Shown here piece after piece: positions 25,637 to 35,590 of a DNA stretch of 64,000 nt. The DNA is from Halobellus rarus (GTDB taxonomy: Archaea > Halobacteriota > Halobacteria > Halobacteriales > Haloferacaceae). The DNA is taken from positions 1-64,000 of the forward strand of contig NZ_JANHDI010000008.1 of NCBI RefSeq assembly GCF_024494595.1. Direction: 5' to 3'. The translations under genes were made by a program, and so were the position numbers. Under the pieces are notes generated by a model. The model ran no database searches, had not been told where the DNA came from, and was given only the letters and a program-made list of their open reading frames with translations. Position 1 is the stretch's first letter. Every line of letters starts with the position of its first letter.

Positions 25637-26884
25637 TCAGATCCCCCCCGAGAACGCCGCCATCGACGGGGCGGCCTCGATGTCGCGCTTCTCGGTCTCC
25701 TCGATGACGGTCTCTAAGTCCTTGTCGCCGCGGCCGGAGACGTTCACGAGGACGGTCTCGCCGAGGTCCTCGTAGTGCTCTTCGAGGTAGCCGAACGCGT
25801 GCGCCGTCTCCAGCGCGGGGATGATCCCCTCCAGCTGGGAGAGTCGGTGGAACGCCTCCAACGCGCCGTCGTCGTCGACGTTGACGGCGTTCACGCGATC
25901 GTCGTCGACGAGGCGGGCGAGTTCGGGGCCGACGCCCGCGTAGTCGAGGCCGGCGGAGACGCTGTGACTCTCCATAATCTGGCCGTCGGAGTCCTGCAAC
26001 AGCTTCGTCCGCGCGCCGTGGAGGACGCCCTCGTCCCCGGTCGACAGCGACGCCGAGTTTGGTGCGACGCCGGCCTCCTCGTCGACTTCGAGGGTCGAGC
26101 CGCCGGCCTCGACGGCGTACAGCCCCACCGACTCGTCGTCGACGAAGTTCGCGAACGCGCCCATCGTGTTCGAGCCGCCGCCGGCGCAGGCGAGTACCGA
26201 ATCGGGGAGCCCGCCGGTCTTCTCGCGGAGTTGCTCTCGGGCCTCCTCCGAAATCACGGCCTGGAAGTCCCGAACCATCGAGGGGAAGGGATGCGGGCCG
26301 ACGACCGAGCCGATGACGTAGTGGGTGTCCTCGACGTTCGTCGCCCAGTCGCGCATCGTCTCGGAGATGGCCTCCTTCAGCGTGCCCCGGCCGGTGGTGA
26401 CGGGATTGACCGCCGAACCGTTGAGCCGCATCCGGAAGACGTTCGGCCGCTGGCGGTTGATGTCGCGCTCGCCCATGTAGATCTCACACGGCATATCTAG
26501 GTGGGCGGCGGCCATCGCGGTCGCGGTACCGTGCTGGCCCGCGCCGGTCTCGGCGACGATGCGCTCTTTACCCATGTACTTCGCCAGGAGGACCTGCCCG
26601 AGCGCGTTGTTGAGCTTGTGCGCGCCGCCGTGCAGCAGGTCCTCGCGCTTCAGATAGACCTCGCGGCCGTACCGCTCGGAGAGCCGCTCGGCGTGCTGTG
26701 TCGGCGTCGGTCGCCCGCCGAAGTCCCGCAGCCGGCTCCGGAACTCGTCCATGAAGCCGTCCTCGTTCTCCAGGACGTACCGCTCGTAGGCGTCCGTCAG
26801 CTCCTCGATCGCCGGCATCAGCGCCTCCGGCACGTACTGTCCGCCGTACTCGCCGAACTTCCCGTCCGCGTACTGTTGTGTCAT
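25637..26884 (-). CDS. trpB: Tryptophan synthase beta chain
   Basis: PLP enzyme that joins indole with serine to make tryptophan, in complex with TrpA. 415 residues. The PLP lysine lies in HGGAHKLNN, the catalytic Glu region in ETGAGQHG, the phosphate-binding loop is [10 protein letters not shown] and the C-terminal GRGDKD is present. It overlaps trpC by 4 bp and abuts trpA. It belongs to the TrpB1 type, which pairs with TrpA. Confidence 0.98.
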   Translation of the reverse strand: MTQQYADGKFGEYGGQYVPEALMPAIEELTDAYERYVLENEDGFMDEFRSRLRDFGGRPTPTQHAERLSERYGREVYLKREDLLHGGAHKLNNALGQVLLAKYMGKERIVAETGAGQHGTATAMAAAHLDMPCEIYMGERDINRQRPNVFRMRLNGSAVNPVTTGRGTLKEAISETMRDWATNVEDTHYVIGSVVGPHPFPSMVRDFQAVISEEAREQLREKTGGLPDSVLACAGGGSNTMGAFANFVDDESVGLYAVEAGGSTLEVDEEAGVAPNSASLSTGDEGVLHGARTKLLQDSDGQIMESHSVSAGLDYAGVGPELARLVDDDRVNAVNVDDDGALEAFHRLSQLEGIIPALETAHAFGYLEEHYEDLGETVLVNVSGRGDKDLETVIEETEKRDIEAAPSMAAFSGGI

Positions 26885-27831
26885 TGGTTGGTGTCCGTGT
26901 TCCTCGGTGTCGTATCTGTCGACTTCGCGAGCCCTCGATTCGCGTCCGTCGACTCCGCACTCGTCGGCTTCGCGTCCCTCTCCGCTTTGACCGCCTCCTC
27001 ACCGCCCGCTCCGCTCGTCCGCTCGGCGTCGGCCGATTTTCTTCTGCTCGCCCGCTCGGCGTCGACGGTCGTCAGCCGCTCGGTATTGGCCTCGACGTCG
27101 CCGTCCATTATGGCCGTCCCGATCAGGAGCGCGTCCGCGCCCGCCGCGCGCATCCGACGGACGTCCCCGACGCTCGTGACGCCGCTCTCGGCCAAGAGCG
27201 TCACGTCCTCGGGGACGTGCGGGGCGAGCCGTTCGAAGGTGTCGAGGTCGACCTCCAACTTCCCTAGATCGCGGTTGTTCACCCCGACGATCTCCGCGCC
27301 GAGGTCGAGCGCGCGCGCCAGTTCCTCGCGGGTGTGTACCTCGACGAGCGGCTGGAAACCCCGCTCGCTGGCCGCCTCGTACAGCGCCGCGAGCGAGTCC
27401 GTTCCGTCCTCGTCGAGGAACCGCGCGATGAGCAGGATCAGATCCGACTCGACGGCGTCGAGTTGGGCCTCGCGGACGACGAAGTCCTTCCGGAGCACCG
27501 GCACGTCGACGGCCTCGCGGATGCGCCGAAGATTCTCCGCCGACCCGCCGAAGTGCTCGGGCTCGGTCAGTACCGAAAGCGCCGTCGCACCGCCCGAAAC
27601 CATCTCTCTGGCGAGCGCCACGGGGTCGTCGGTCCGTTCGCCCTCGGTCGTCGGGCTGGTCGGCTTGACCTCGGCGACGACGGGGACGCGCCCCGCCGAC
27701 TCAGTCGCCGCGACAGCCTCGGGGAACGATCTCGCGTCGACATCGAGCCGGTCCGCCCCGCCGGAGCGCTCCCGCGCCGTCGCGAGGATCGACCGCACCG
27801 CAGGGGCAAGTTTGTCCTCACTAGCGTTCAT
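26881..27831 (-). CDS. trpC: Indole-3-glycerol phosphate synthase
   Basis: Closes the indole ring in tryptophan synthesis. Catalytic residues are all visible: Lys in [10 protein letters not shown], Lys in VLRKDF, Glu in LVEVHTRE, Asn in GVNNRDL, and Glu/Ser in LLAESGV. At 316 residues it is about 60 longer than usual; the extra C-terminus after [12 protein letters not shown] is a low-complexity Thr/Asp/Ala tail. It is first in trpC-trpB-trpA, with ATGA overlap to trpB. An AT-rich patch at 27836-27862 holds the promoter. Confidence 0.96.
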   Translation of the reverse strand: MNASEDKLAPAVRSILATARERSGGADRLDVDARSFPEAVAATESAGRVPVVAEVKPTSPTTEGERTDDPVALAREMVSGGATALSVLTEPEHFGGSAENLRRIREAVDVPVLRKDFVVREAQLDAVESDLILLIARFLDEDGTDSLAALYEAASERGFQPLVEVHTREELARALDLGAEIVGVNNRDLGKLEVDLDTFERLAPHVPEDVTLLAESGVTSVGDVRRMRAAGADALLIGTAIMDGDVEANTERLTTVDAERASRRKSADAERTSGAGGEEAVKAERDAKPTSAESTDANRGLAKSTDTTPRNTDTNQ

Positions 27832-27975
27832 CTATGTCCATTAACGGACTCTTTTGCACATAAGGCTTGCGCGTCGCGCCCGTCGGCGTGAATTCCCCGT
27901 ATTCGACTCGGCCGCGACGGGCGTCGCCTCGTCCCGGTCGCGAACGTTCAAGGCTGCGGACGAGAAACTCTCGGT

Positions 27976-28440
27976 ATGGACGTCGGCACGGATGACGGGA
28001 TCTTCGCCCGCGAGTCGGAGCGACTGGATCGGGCCGTCGAGATCGGCGTCGCGAGCGGCCGCGTCGTCGGCGTCTCGTTTCCGGAGACCCTCCCGGACGA
28101 CGCCGACCCCGAGCACCCGGTGCTCGACCGGATCTTCGCCTACCTCGACGGCGAGTCCGACCACCTCGCCGACGTCGAGATCGGACTCACGGTGCCGACC
28201 GAGCACCGACGCGTGCTGGAGGCCGCGCGGAACGTCCCCCACGGCGAGACGGTGTCGCTCGACCGCGTGGTCCGAATGGCCGGTCTCGATCCCGACGACT
28301 CGGCGGACGTCGAGACCGCCCGGGCCGCGTTCGCGGAGAATCCGGTGCCGCTCCTGGTTCCCGATCACCGCGTCCGCGACGCCCCCGGCGGTGCGCCGGC
28401 TGCCGTCGCTGCGCGGCTCCGGGAGATCGAATCGAACTGA
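27976..28440 (+). CDS. Alkyltransferase-like (MGMT-family) protein lacking the active-site Cys
   Basis: 154 residues. The C-terminal half has the fold signature of O6-alkylguanine-DNA alkyltransferases: helix-turn-helix VPHGETVSLDRVVRMAG, then the active-site region, which reads VPDHRVRD where repair enzymes have PCHR. The methyl-accepting Cys is replaced by Asp. Alkyltransferase-like proteins of bacteria and yeast also lack this Cys and bind lesions without repairing them; a similar role is possible here. The N-terminal half is less conserved. Confidence 0.78.
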   Translation: MDVGTDDGIFARESERLDRAVEIGVASGRVVGVSFPETLPDDADPEHPVLDRIFAYLDGESDHLADVEIGLTVPTEHRRVLEAARNVPHGETVSLDRVVRMAGLDPDDSADVETARAAFAENPVPLLVPDHRVRDAPGGAPAAVAARLREIESN

Positions 28441-28491
28441 GCGCGCAGACGGGGCGAAAGCGCCGAAGAGTGCCGGAACGGCGACCCGAGG

Positions 28492-28821
28492 TCACCGCCA
28501 CCGCAGGAGGAAGTACCCCACGAACCCGATGATAAAGAACCCGGTCGACGCGAGCGCGGCGACGCCGAACCCGGGAACGAGGGCGAGCAACTGGGCGACA
28601 CCGGCGAGGACGAGCGCCGCGGCGGTGACGTAGACGATCCGCTCGTCCTCCGACGGCGAGCGGTTCGCGTACACCGTATAGCCAAAGAACCCGGCCACGG
28701 CGGCGAACCCGAGGTCCGCGGCCGTCGTCAGCACCGGATTATCGAAGGCGATCGACGCGAACAGCAGCACTAGATACCCGATGAGCACCGACTGTAGGAT
28801 CGTCTGCGTGCGGCGTTCCAT
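28492..28821 (-). CDS. Small membrane protein with four predicted helices
   Basis: 109 residues starting MERRTQTILQS. Four hydrophobic segments cover most of the length (VLIGYLVLLFASIAF; GFAAVAGFFGYTVY; VTAAALVLAGVAQLLALV; STGFFIIGFVGYFLLRW). No charged residues inside helices and no motif. Family not recognised. It is convergent with the alkyltransferase-like gene, and 101 nt separate it from the CPBP protease gene upstream on the same strand. Confidence 0.75.
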   Translation of the reverse strand: MERRTQTILQSVLIGYLVLLFASIAFDNPVLTTAADLGFAAVAGFFGYTVYANRSPSEDERIVYVTAAALVLAGVAQLLALVPGFGVAALASTGFFIIGFVGYFLLRWR

Positions 28822-28922
28822 ACCGAAACGGCGCGCCCGAGGAACAAAAACGGTCGGGGCGTTCGCCGGATGGCACGTCGGACCGCTCGCTGGCCGGCAC
28901 GTCGCCGACTCGCGTCGACGAC

Positions 28923-30017
28923 TCACGCCGCGTCGCGTGGCCACTCGATCCCCAGTCCCTCGTGGACGACGAACTCCAGCGCGTTCACGAGGTAGTGGGC
29001 GACCACGACGACGAGGAGGCTTCCGGTGACGACGAACGCCGCGGCGAGGACGAAGCCGAGCGCGCCGGTCACGAGGACGCCGATCCGACCCTGGGCGCCG
29101 TGGCCGAAGCCGAAGGCGACCGAGGAGACGAGGGCGAGCAGCCACGGCGAGACGTCGTAGCCGGCCGCGAGCACGCCGACGAGCGCGCCGCGAAAGAGCA
29201 GTTCCTCGAACCCGGCGATGACGGGCAGGACGACGAACAGCAGCGCGGCCCATCCGACAGCCGAGTCGGGTGCGAGCGCGCTCCGGAGTCGTTCACCCTC
29301 TCCGAGGCCGAACCGCGCGCCCAGCGTCGCGCCGGCCTCGTTGGCGGCGTAGAGGGCGAGGCCGAGACCGGTTCCGAGCGCGAGCGAACCGACGGTGGCC
29401 GTCTCGGCCGCGACGCCGAACGCCCGCGCGGGAATCTCCGCGTACCACGCGCCCGCGAGCAACAGCACCCCGAACAGACCCTGGGAGACGGCGACGTTCG
29501 CCAGGAGCGACGCCGTCGAGAGGTTCGACGCCGCCGGGTCGCCGTCGGCCGAGCGGTCCCGCTCGCCTCGGCCGCGGCGGTCTGTCACCTGAACTTCGAC
29601 GCCCGACTTCGGCAGGACGACGGTCTCCTCGCTTCGACCGTCGCGTCCGCTCGCGTCGTCGGTCTCTTCGGCGGCGTGGTCCGCTCCGCCGGTGCCGTCG
29701 TCGGCGCGGTCATCGCTCCCGTGGTCGGCGGCGGCGCGGTCATCGCTCCCGTGGTCGTCGGCGACGCGGTCCTCACCCTCGGCTCCGTCGGGAACGCGGT
29801 CTCGGACGTCTGTGTCGCCGACGGCGCGGTCGTTTCCCGCGTCCCCGTCGTCGAAGACGACGGTTCGGCTCGTACCGCCGGCTTCGTGATCCGCACTTCC
29901 CACTCCGCTGTCCGTCTCGGGATCACCGTCGAGAACGCCGCGGGACGCGTGCGAAAGTAATAGCAGCCCGGCGGTGACGACGATCGCGAACCCGGCGAAC
30001 GTCGCCCACTGGGGCAT
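28923..30017 (-). CDS. CPBP-family intramembrane metalloprotease with acidic insert
   Basis: 364 residues. The first membrane helix is followed by about 120 residues of acidic, Gly/Asp/Ala-rich loop (about 30-165), then the CPBP core with motif 1 EELLFRG, motif 2 FGFGHGAQG and motif 3 HYLVN. These supply the Glu/His/His/Asn catalytic set of the CAAX-protease/bacteriocin-processing family. The substrate is unknown; immunity or protein processing are common roles. The insert carries a 30-bp in-frame duplication. It starts 9 nt downstream of the lon stop. Confidence 0.9.
   Translation of the reverse strand: MPQWATFAGFAIVVTAGLLLLSHASRGVLDGDPETDSGVGSADHEAGGTSRTVVFDDGDAGNDRAVGDTDVRDRVPDGAEGEDRVADDHGSDDRAAADHGSDDRADDGTGGADHAAEETDDASGRDGRSEETVVLPKSGVEVQVTDRRGRGERDRSADGDPAASNLSTASLLANVAVSQGLFGVLLLAGAWYAEIPARAFGVAAETATVGSLALGTGLGLALYAANEAGATLGARFGLGEGERLRSALAPDSAVGWAALLFVVLPVIAGFEELLFRGALVGVLAAGYDVSPWLLALVSSVAFGFGHGAQGRIGVLVTGALGFVLAAAFVVTGSLLVVVVAHYLVNALEFVVHEGLGIEWPRDAA
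29701..29765 (-). repeat. 30-bp in-frame tandem duplication in the CPBP gene
   Basis: CATCGCTCCC recurs at 29711 and 29741 (period 30). It encodes a repeated DHGSDDRA stretch in the acidic loop. The copies are nearly identical. Confidence 0.85.
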
Positions 30018-30026
30018 CGGAACGCG

Positions 30027-32192
30027 TTACTGCGGGCTCGGACTGGACGGCCCCGAGACGCTCTCGCCTTGACCCTGCGAGAGCGCCGAGCCGGTGATGC
30101 TCTTGAGGCGGTCGACGAGCGAGTCCTTCTCGGGTTCGCCCTCGAGGGCGATGTCGAGGACCTCGCTGATGTGGCTGACCGGAATGATCTCGACCATCTC
30201 CTCGTACTCCTCTTCGATCATCACGTCCTGGAGGTTCGCCGCGGGGATGATGACCCGGGTACAGCCGGATTTCGCGGCGGCCTCGATCTTGTGGGTGACC
30301 CCGCCGACCGGGAGCACGTCGCCCCGGACCGAGAGGCTGCCCGTCATCGCGAGCGACTGATCCACGCCCATATTTTCGAGGGCGGAGATGACCGCGGTCG
30401 CGACCGTGATCGACGCGGAGTCGCCGTCGACGCCCTGCTGGCCCGCCTGGACGAACTGGATGTGGATGTCCATCTCCGAGATGTTCTCGTCGGAGAACTT
30501 CTTGATGATCGCCGAGACGTTCGAGACCGACTCCTGGGCCATCTCCTTCAACTGTCCGGTGGCGATGACCTCACCGGGCCCCTGCGAGGGGGTGACCTCG
30601 GCCATCACGGGGAGCATGATCCCCGAGTCCTCGCCCATCACGGCGAGACCGTTGACGCGGCCGACCTCGTACCCCTCCGAGACCTGGAGTTCGTAGTCCT
30701 TCCGGCGCTCGATGTAGTCGTCGGCGAGCTGCTGCTCGATCGAGCGGCTGCGGCCCTTCGCCTGCAGGACGTGCTCCCGCGTGACGAAGTCGGCGTCGGC
30801 GGAGCGGGCGATGTCGCCCGCGACGCGGACCAGTCCGCCCAGGTTCCGCAGTTTGAGCGTGAGGTGGCCCTTGCGGCCGGCGCGACGCCGCGCCTCGAGG
30901 ATGACCTCCTCGATGGCCTCCGCGGAGTACTCCGGCAGTCGCCCGTCCTTCGCGACCTCCTGGGCCACGAACCGGGCGTACTTCCGGCGCATCTCGGGGG
31001 TGTCCTCGATGGTGTCGTCCATGTACACCTCGTACCCGTAGCCCTTGATCCGCGAGCGCAGGGCCGGGTGCATGTTCTCCATCGCGTCGAGGTTCCCCGC
31101 GGCGATCATGATGAAGTCCGTCGGGACGGGCTCGGTCTGGACCATCGCGCCCGAGGAGCGCTCGGACTGGCCCGTGATGTGGAACTCGCCCTCCTGGATC
31201 GCCGTCATCAGGTGCTGCTGTGAGCGGATGTCGAGCGTGTTGATCTCGTCGATGAACAGCACGCCCTTGTTCGCCTTGTGGATCGCGCCGGGTTCGACGC
31301 GGTCGTGACTCGGCGTCTCCATCCCCCCGGACTGGAACGGGTCGTGACGGACGTCGCCGAGCAGCGCGCCGGCGTGTGCGCCGGTGGCGTCCTCGAACGG
31401 GGCCGTCGTCGTCTCGGAGTTGTTGACGATGAGGTTCGGCACCATCGCGTCGCCGCCGCGAGAGCCGTAGCGGAAGGCGAGGTAGATGACACCGGCCGCG
31501 AGGATGCCGAGCAGGATCTGCCCGGCGATGATGAACGAGTAGCCGATGACGATGGCGATGATGATCCACATGAGGAACGAGCGCATCTGGTTGCGCTTTC
31601 GCGCCTCCTCCTTGTGGGCCTCGACGATCTGCTCGCCTTTCCCCGCCGGGACGGTCCGAACCTTGGGGTTGTTCCCGTCGTCGGGGTTGTGATAGACGAG
31701 GACGTCTTGGAGTTCTTCCGGGGGCAGGAGTTCGGACATCGCCTTCGCGAGCATCGATTTGCCCGTCCCGGGCGAGCCGATCATCATCACGTGGCGTCGC
31801 TGCTTGGCAGCTTTCATCACCACGTCGCGGGCGTGTTCCTGGCCGATGACCTGATCGACGAGGCGGTCCGGGACGTCGATCTCGCTGGTGGAGTCGATCT
31901 TGAGTCCGCCGAGGAGGTCGTCCTCGTCGACGTCCTCTGCGACCTCGGCGTCGACTTCCACGTCGCTGCCGAGGTCGTCGATGGTCCCCTCGCCGGCCCC
32001 CTCCGAGTGACCGTTCTGGCTCCCGGGCACGTCGCCGCGCTCGTCGGGTCCGACGGGCCCGTCGGACGGTTCGTCGGCGACGCCGTCGCTGAACCCGTCG
32101 CCGTCGTCTGACGGCGGCGACTCGGGCACCTCGTCGGTGACGCCGCCCCCCTCTTCGGGGGCGTTCTCGTCGGTTTCCGTGTCGTTACTCAT
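30027..32192 (-). CDS. lonB: Archaeal Lon protease (LonB), membrane-bound
   Basis: ATP-dependent protease of 721 residues. After an acidic N-terminal arm of about 90 residues come Walker A GSPGTGKS, two membrane helices inserted in the AAA+ domain (SFLMWIIIAIVIGYSF and QILLGILAAGVIYLA), Walker B VLFIDEIN, and a C-terminal peptidase domain. That domain has the catalytic Ser in DGDSASITVA and Lys in GGVTHKIEAA. LonB controls membrane composition and is essential in studied haloarchaea. Start at 32192 (MSNDTET). Confidence 0.97.
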   Translation of the reverse strand: MSNDTETDENAPEEGGGVTDEVPESPPSDDGDGFSDGVADEPSDGPVGPDERGDVPGSQNGHSEGAGEGTIDDLGSDVEVDAEVAEDVDEDDLLGGLKIDSTSEIDVPDRLVDQVIGQEHARDVVMKAAKQRRHVMMIGSPGTGKSMLAKAMSELLPPEELQDVLVYHNPDDGNNPKVRTVPAGKGEQIVEAHKEEARKRNQMRSFLMWIIIAIVIGYSFIIAGQILLGILAAGVIYLAFRYGSRGGDAMVPNLIVNNSETTTAPFEDATGAHAGALLGDVRHDPFQSGGMETPSHDRVEPGAIHKANKGVLFIDEINTLDIRSQQHLMTAIQEGEFHITGQSERSSGAMVQTEPVPTDFIMIAAGNLDAMENMHPALRSRIKGYGYEVYMDDTIEDTPEMRRKYARFVAQEVAKDGRLPEYSAEAIEEVILEARRRAGRKGHLTLKLRNLGGLVRVAGDIARSADADFVTREHVLQAKGRSRSIEQQLADDYIERRKDYELQVSEGYEVGRVNGLAVMGEDSGIMLPVMAEVTPSQGPGEVIATGQLKEMAQESVSNVSAIIKKFSDENISEMDIHIQFVQAGQQGVDGDSASITVATAVISALENMGVDQSLAMTGSLSVRGDVLPVGGVTHKIEAAAKSGCTRVIIPAANLQDVMIEEEYEEMVEIIPVSHISEVLDIALEGEPEKDSLVDRLKSITGSALSQGQGESVSGPSSPSPQ

Positions 32193-32358
32193 AGAGTACT
32201 TCGCTACTTCAACGGTGGGTCGGACGACTGATATACTTTCTCCTCGCGTGTGCCGGTAGCGCATCTGTGATACCGGCTGTTTCAGCCCGTATAACGCGGG
32301 AACGCGGCGGTTATCGGATCTCGGGGTATTTATAAACGACGCGACCGATTGAGGCGGT

Positions 32359-32892
32359 ATGCGGGGGTTCTACATCGGCCGGTTTCAGCCCTACCACGAC
32401 GGGCACCACCGGATGGTCGAAGAGATCGCGACCGAGGTCGACGAACTCGTCCTCGGGATCGGGTCGGCGGGCGACTCCCACAGCCCGCGGAATCCGTTCA
32501 CGGCCGGCGAGCGCGTGATGATGGTGACCAAATCCGTCGCCGATCTCGACGTCACCACGTACGCCGTTCCCATCGAGGACCTCGACCGGAACTCGGTGTG
32601 GGTGAGCCACGTCCAGAGTATGTCGCCGGCGTTCGACGTCGCCTACTCGAACAACCCGCTCGTCATCCAACTGTTTTCGGAGGCGGGCGTCGAGGTCCGA
32701 CAGTCGCCGATGTTCAACCGCGACGTCCTCGAGGGCGCGGAACTGCGCGCGCGGATGATCCGCGACGAGGAGTGGCGGCACTTGGTCCCCGACCCCGTCG
32801 TCGACGTCGTCGAAGAGACCGACGGGATCGAGCGCATCCAGCGCGTCAGCGACACCGACGCCAACGGGGACGACACCGACGATCCCGAGTGA
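32359..32892 (+). CDS. nadM: Nicotinamide-nucleotide adenylyltransferase
   Basis: Joins NMN and ATP to form NAD. 177 residues, usual for archaeal NadM. The nucleotidyltransferase HxGH motif is in GRFQPYHDGHHRM at the N-terminus, the GSAGDSHSPRNPF loop follows, and the C-terminal part retains RARMIRDEEWRHLV. The tail is acidic. Start at ATG 32359 (MRGFYIGRF). A SAM hydrolase gene follows after 14 nt and is probably co-transcribed. Confidence 0.95.
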   Translation: MRGFYIGRFQPYHDGHHRMVEEIATEVDELVLGIGSAGDSHSPRNPFTAGERVMMVTKSVADLDVTTYAVPIEDLDRNSVWVSHVQSMSPAFDVAYSNNPLVIQLFSEAGVEVRQSPMFNRDVLEGAELRARMIRDEEWRHLVPDPVVDVVEETDGIERIQRVSDTDANGDDTDDPE

Positions 32893-32906
32893 GGTGACGA
32901 AGGGAG

Positions 32907-33716
32907 ATGATCACGCTCGCCTCCGACTTCGGCTCCCCGTACCCGGCCGCGATGAAGGGCGTCGTCCTCCAGCGATCGGACGCCAGACTCGTCGACGTCG
33001 CTCACGACCTCCCCCGCCAGGACGTCCGAGCGGCCGCGTTCTGGTGCCGCGAGACACTCCCGTACTTCCCGCCCGCCGTCCACCTGGTCGTCGTCGACCC
33101 CGGCGTCGGGACCGACCGGGACGCGCTCGTCGTCCGCGTCGGCGAGCACGCGCTGGTCGCCCCCGACAACGGGGTGTCGCTGCCGGTGGCCCGCGAGATC
33201 GCCTCGGAAGTGTCCGAGGCGGCCCCCGACGTCGAGTGCTTCAGATACGACTACGACGACCCCGCGTCCTCGACGTTCCACGGCCGCGACGTCTTCGCGC
33301 CCGCCGCCGCCGCGGTCCACGAGGCCGGCGTCGACTCGCTCGAAACGCTCGACGCCGTCTCGCTGGTCGAGTCAGTCGTTCCGGACGGTTCGCCCGAATC
33401 GGTCGTCGACTGCCGCTTTCCCGAGCCGACGGTCGATTCCGGCGCCGGGGAGGCCCGCGGCGAAGTCCTCGTCGTCGACGACTTCGGGAACGCGATCACG
33501 AACGTCCCGGGGTCGTTCCTGGACGGCCGCGCGGGCGAGATCGTCGAGGTGAACGGCGTCTCCGCGCCCGTCACGACCGCCTTCGCGGACGTCGACGCGG
33601 GCGAACGGCTCGTGACCGTCGGCAGCCACGGCTTCGTCGAGTGCGACGTCAACCGCGGACGCGGCGACGAGGCGTTCGGGCTCGCCCCCGGCGACGAGGT
33701 CGTCCTCGCCGGGTGA
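32907..33716 (+). CDS. S-adenosyl-L-methionine hydrolase (adenosine-forming)
   Basis: Member of the SAM hydroxide adenosyltransferase family (DUF62), which splits SAM to adenosine and methionine using water. Motifs: SDFGSPYPAAMKG at the start, VVDPGVGTDRDALVV near residue 70, APDNGV and FHGRDVFAPAAA in the first domain, and DDFGNAITN in the second. 269 residues, typical. It follows nadM by 14 nt. The physiological role of this hydrolase in archaea is not settled. Confidence 0.93.
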   Translation: MITLASDFGSPYPAAMKGVVLQRSDARLVDVAHDLPRQDVRAAAFWCRETLPYFPPAVHLVVVDPGVGTDRDALVVRVGEHALVAPDNGVSLPVAREIASEVSEAAPDVECFRYDYDDPASSTFHGRDVFAPAAAAVHEAGVDSLETLDAVSLVESVVPDGSPESVVDCRFPEPTVDSGAGEARGEVLVVDDFGNAITNVPGSFLDGRAGEIVEVNGVSAPVTTAFADVDAGERLVTVGSHGFVECDVNRGRGDEAFGLAPGDEVVLAG

Positions 33717-33758
33717 AAAAGTACCAGACCGGCCGCAGCCGATGGTTCTCCCTCCCCG

Positions 33759-35327
33759 TCAGTTCGCCGCGATGACGTCGTCGATGCGGACGATCATCGT
33801 CGCCGCTTCTGTCGCGGCTGTGATCGCTTCGCGCTTCACGGCCGCGGGGTCGAGCACGCCCGCCTCGACCGGGTCACCGATCACGCCGGTGCGGCCCTCC
33901 GAGATGATGCCCGCGACGCCCTCGCGGTCGAACGTCGACCGGAGTTCGACGACGGCGTCGATGGGGTCCATCCCGGTGTTCGTCGCGAGCGTTCGCGGGA
34001 TCGCCTCGATGGCGTCGGCGAACGCCTCGACGGCGAGCTGCTTGCGGCCGCGCACGCCGCCCGCGTTCGAGCGGACGTACTCGGCGATGGCGACCTCGGT
34101 CGCGCCCGCGCCGGGGACGACGCCGCCGGCGTCGATGGCGGCGACGGTCACGTCCACGGCGTCGTTGATCGCGCGTTCGAGTTCGTCGACGACGTGTTCG
34201 GTCCCGCCGCGGAGCAGGAGGGTGACGGTCTTCGCCGCGTCGCCGCCCTCGACGAAGGTGAGGTCGTCCTCGCCGAAGCGCCGGATCGAGATCCGCTCGG
34301 CGCGGCCGAAGTCCGCGTCGTCGAGGTCTTTCACGTCGCCGAGTTGCTTCGAGCCCGTCGCCCGGGCGATGGCGCGGGCGTCGGAAGAACTCACGCTGTC
34401 GAACGCGAGGATGCCGTGTCTCGCGAGGCGGTCCGCGACGCGGTCGGCGATCGATTTCGTGCAGAACAGGACGTCGACCCCCGCGTCGGCGAGGGCGTCG
34501 GCGTAGCCACTGAGTTCGGCGTCCTCGGCCTCGATGGCCGCTTCGAGCTGGTCTACCGAGGAGATGGTGTACTCGGCGTCGGACTCCCCCTCGCGGATGT
34601 CGAGTTCCGTCGTGAGGACGGCGACGGTCGCGTCGTCGACGGACCGGGGCATTCCCTCGCGGACGCGCTCCTCGTCGACGACGACGCCCTCCACTAACTC
34701 CGTCGCCGAAGAGGACGCGCCGGTTCGGGTGAGCACGCGGACGTCGTCGGGATCGAAGCGGTCGCTCCCGTCGTGTACCGCCCGCACGGCATCGACGACG
34801 TGCCGTGCGAGCGCGTCGGCGGTGACGTCGCCGGTCCCCTTTCCGGTCATCGAGGACTCCGCGACCGACGCCAGGAGGTCGTCGTCCAGCGTGACATCGA
34901 GCACCTGCTCGTCGATCGCTTCCTGGGCCAGCCGAGCGGCCTCGTTGTAGCCCTCGACGATCACCGTCGGGTGGAGGTCGTCGTCGAGCAGGTCCTCCGC
35001 GTGCGTGAGCAGTTCGCCCGTCAGCACCGACGCCGTCGTGGTCCCGTCGCCGACGCTCTCCTCTTGGGTCTGGGCGACCTCGACGATCATCTGGGCGGCG
35101 GGGTGCTCGATGTCCATCTCCGCTAAGATGGTCGCGCCGTCGTTGGTCACGACGACGGTGCCCTGGGAGTCGACCAGCATCTTGTCCATCCCGCGCGGCC
35201 CGAGCGTCGTTCGGACGGCGCTCGCGACGGCCTTGCCCGCTCGGATGTTCGAACTCTGGGCGTCGCCGCCGCGGGTCCGCTCGCTGTCACTCGAAAGAAC
35301 GTACAGGGGCTGCATACGTGTCGACAT
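33759..35327 (-). CDS. Thermosome (group II chaperonin) subunit
   Basis: ATP-driven folding chamber subunit, 522 residues. ATPase motifs [26 protein letters not shown] and [11 protein letters not shown] are all present. It is shorter than the usual haloarchaeal subunits and ends at DDVIAAN with no Gly-Met-rich tail. This suggests a divergent paralogue working in a hetero-oligomer rather than the main subunit. Start at 35327, with a second Met four codons in. An AT-rich promoter region lies upstream. Confidence 0.96.
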   Translation of the reverse strand: MSTRMQPLYVLSSDSERTRGGDAQSSNIRAGKAVASAVRTTLGPRGMDKMLVDSQGTVVVTNDGATILAEMDIEHPAAQMIVEVAQTQEESVGDGTTTASVLTGELLTHAEDLLDDDLHPTVIVEGYNEAARLAQEAIDEQVLDVTLDDDLLASVAESSMTGKGTGDVTADALARHVVDAVRAVHDGSDRFDPDDVRVLTRTGASSSATELVEGVVVDEERVREGMPRSVDDATVAVLTTELDIREGESDAEYTISSVDQLEAAIEAEDAELSGYADALADAGVDVLFCTKSIADRVADRLARHGILAFDSVSSSDARAIARATGSKQLGDVKDLDDADFGRAERISIRRFGEDDLTFVEGGDAAKTVTLLLRGGTEHVVDELERAINDAVDVTVAAIDAGGVVPGAGATEVAIAEYVRSNAGGVRGRKQLAVEAFADAIEAIPRTLATNTGMDPIDAVVELRSTFDREGVAGIISEGRTGVIGDPVEAGVLDPAAVKREAITAATEAATMIVRIDDVIAAN

Positions 35328-35361
35328 ATCTATGAATCCTCAGCGGGAAAATACGATTGCA

Positions 35362-35380
35362 GTTCTATATATAGATATTG
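35362..35380 (-). promoter_or_regulatory. AT-rich promoter core of the thermosome gene
   Basis: A TATATATAG core lies about 43 nt upstream of the ATG, giving a short leader. A GAGG about 12 nt before the ATG could serve as ribosome site. Strong AT-richness in a GC-rich genome fits a heat-inducible promoter, but no specific heat-shock element was identified. Confidence 0.5.
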
Positions 35381-35590
35381 GTTTATGTGGTGTTAGAGCG
35401 ACGGAAAAACGATTTAAATCGGTTCGATCTATCTGTGATCGAACCGCACGTATTCCTGTGCTCCATTCGTGACTGATTTCGTATCGTTCTCTGAGGCGTC
35501 GAGGTCCGAGACTCGCTCGGAGAGCGCTCCGTCTTCGACTCCCGCCGCCATCGCCAAGGTATATTTACGTCGCCGCGACAGTCTTCGACG

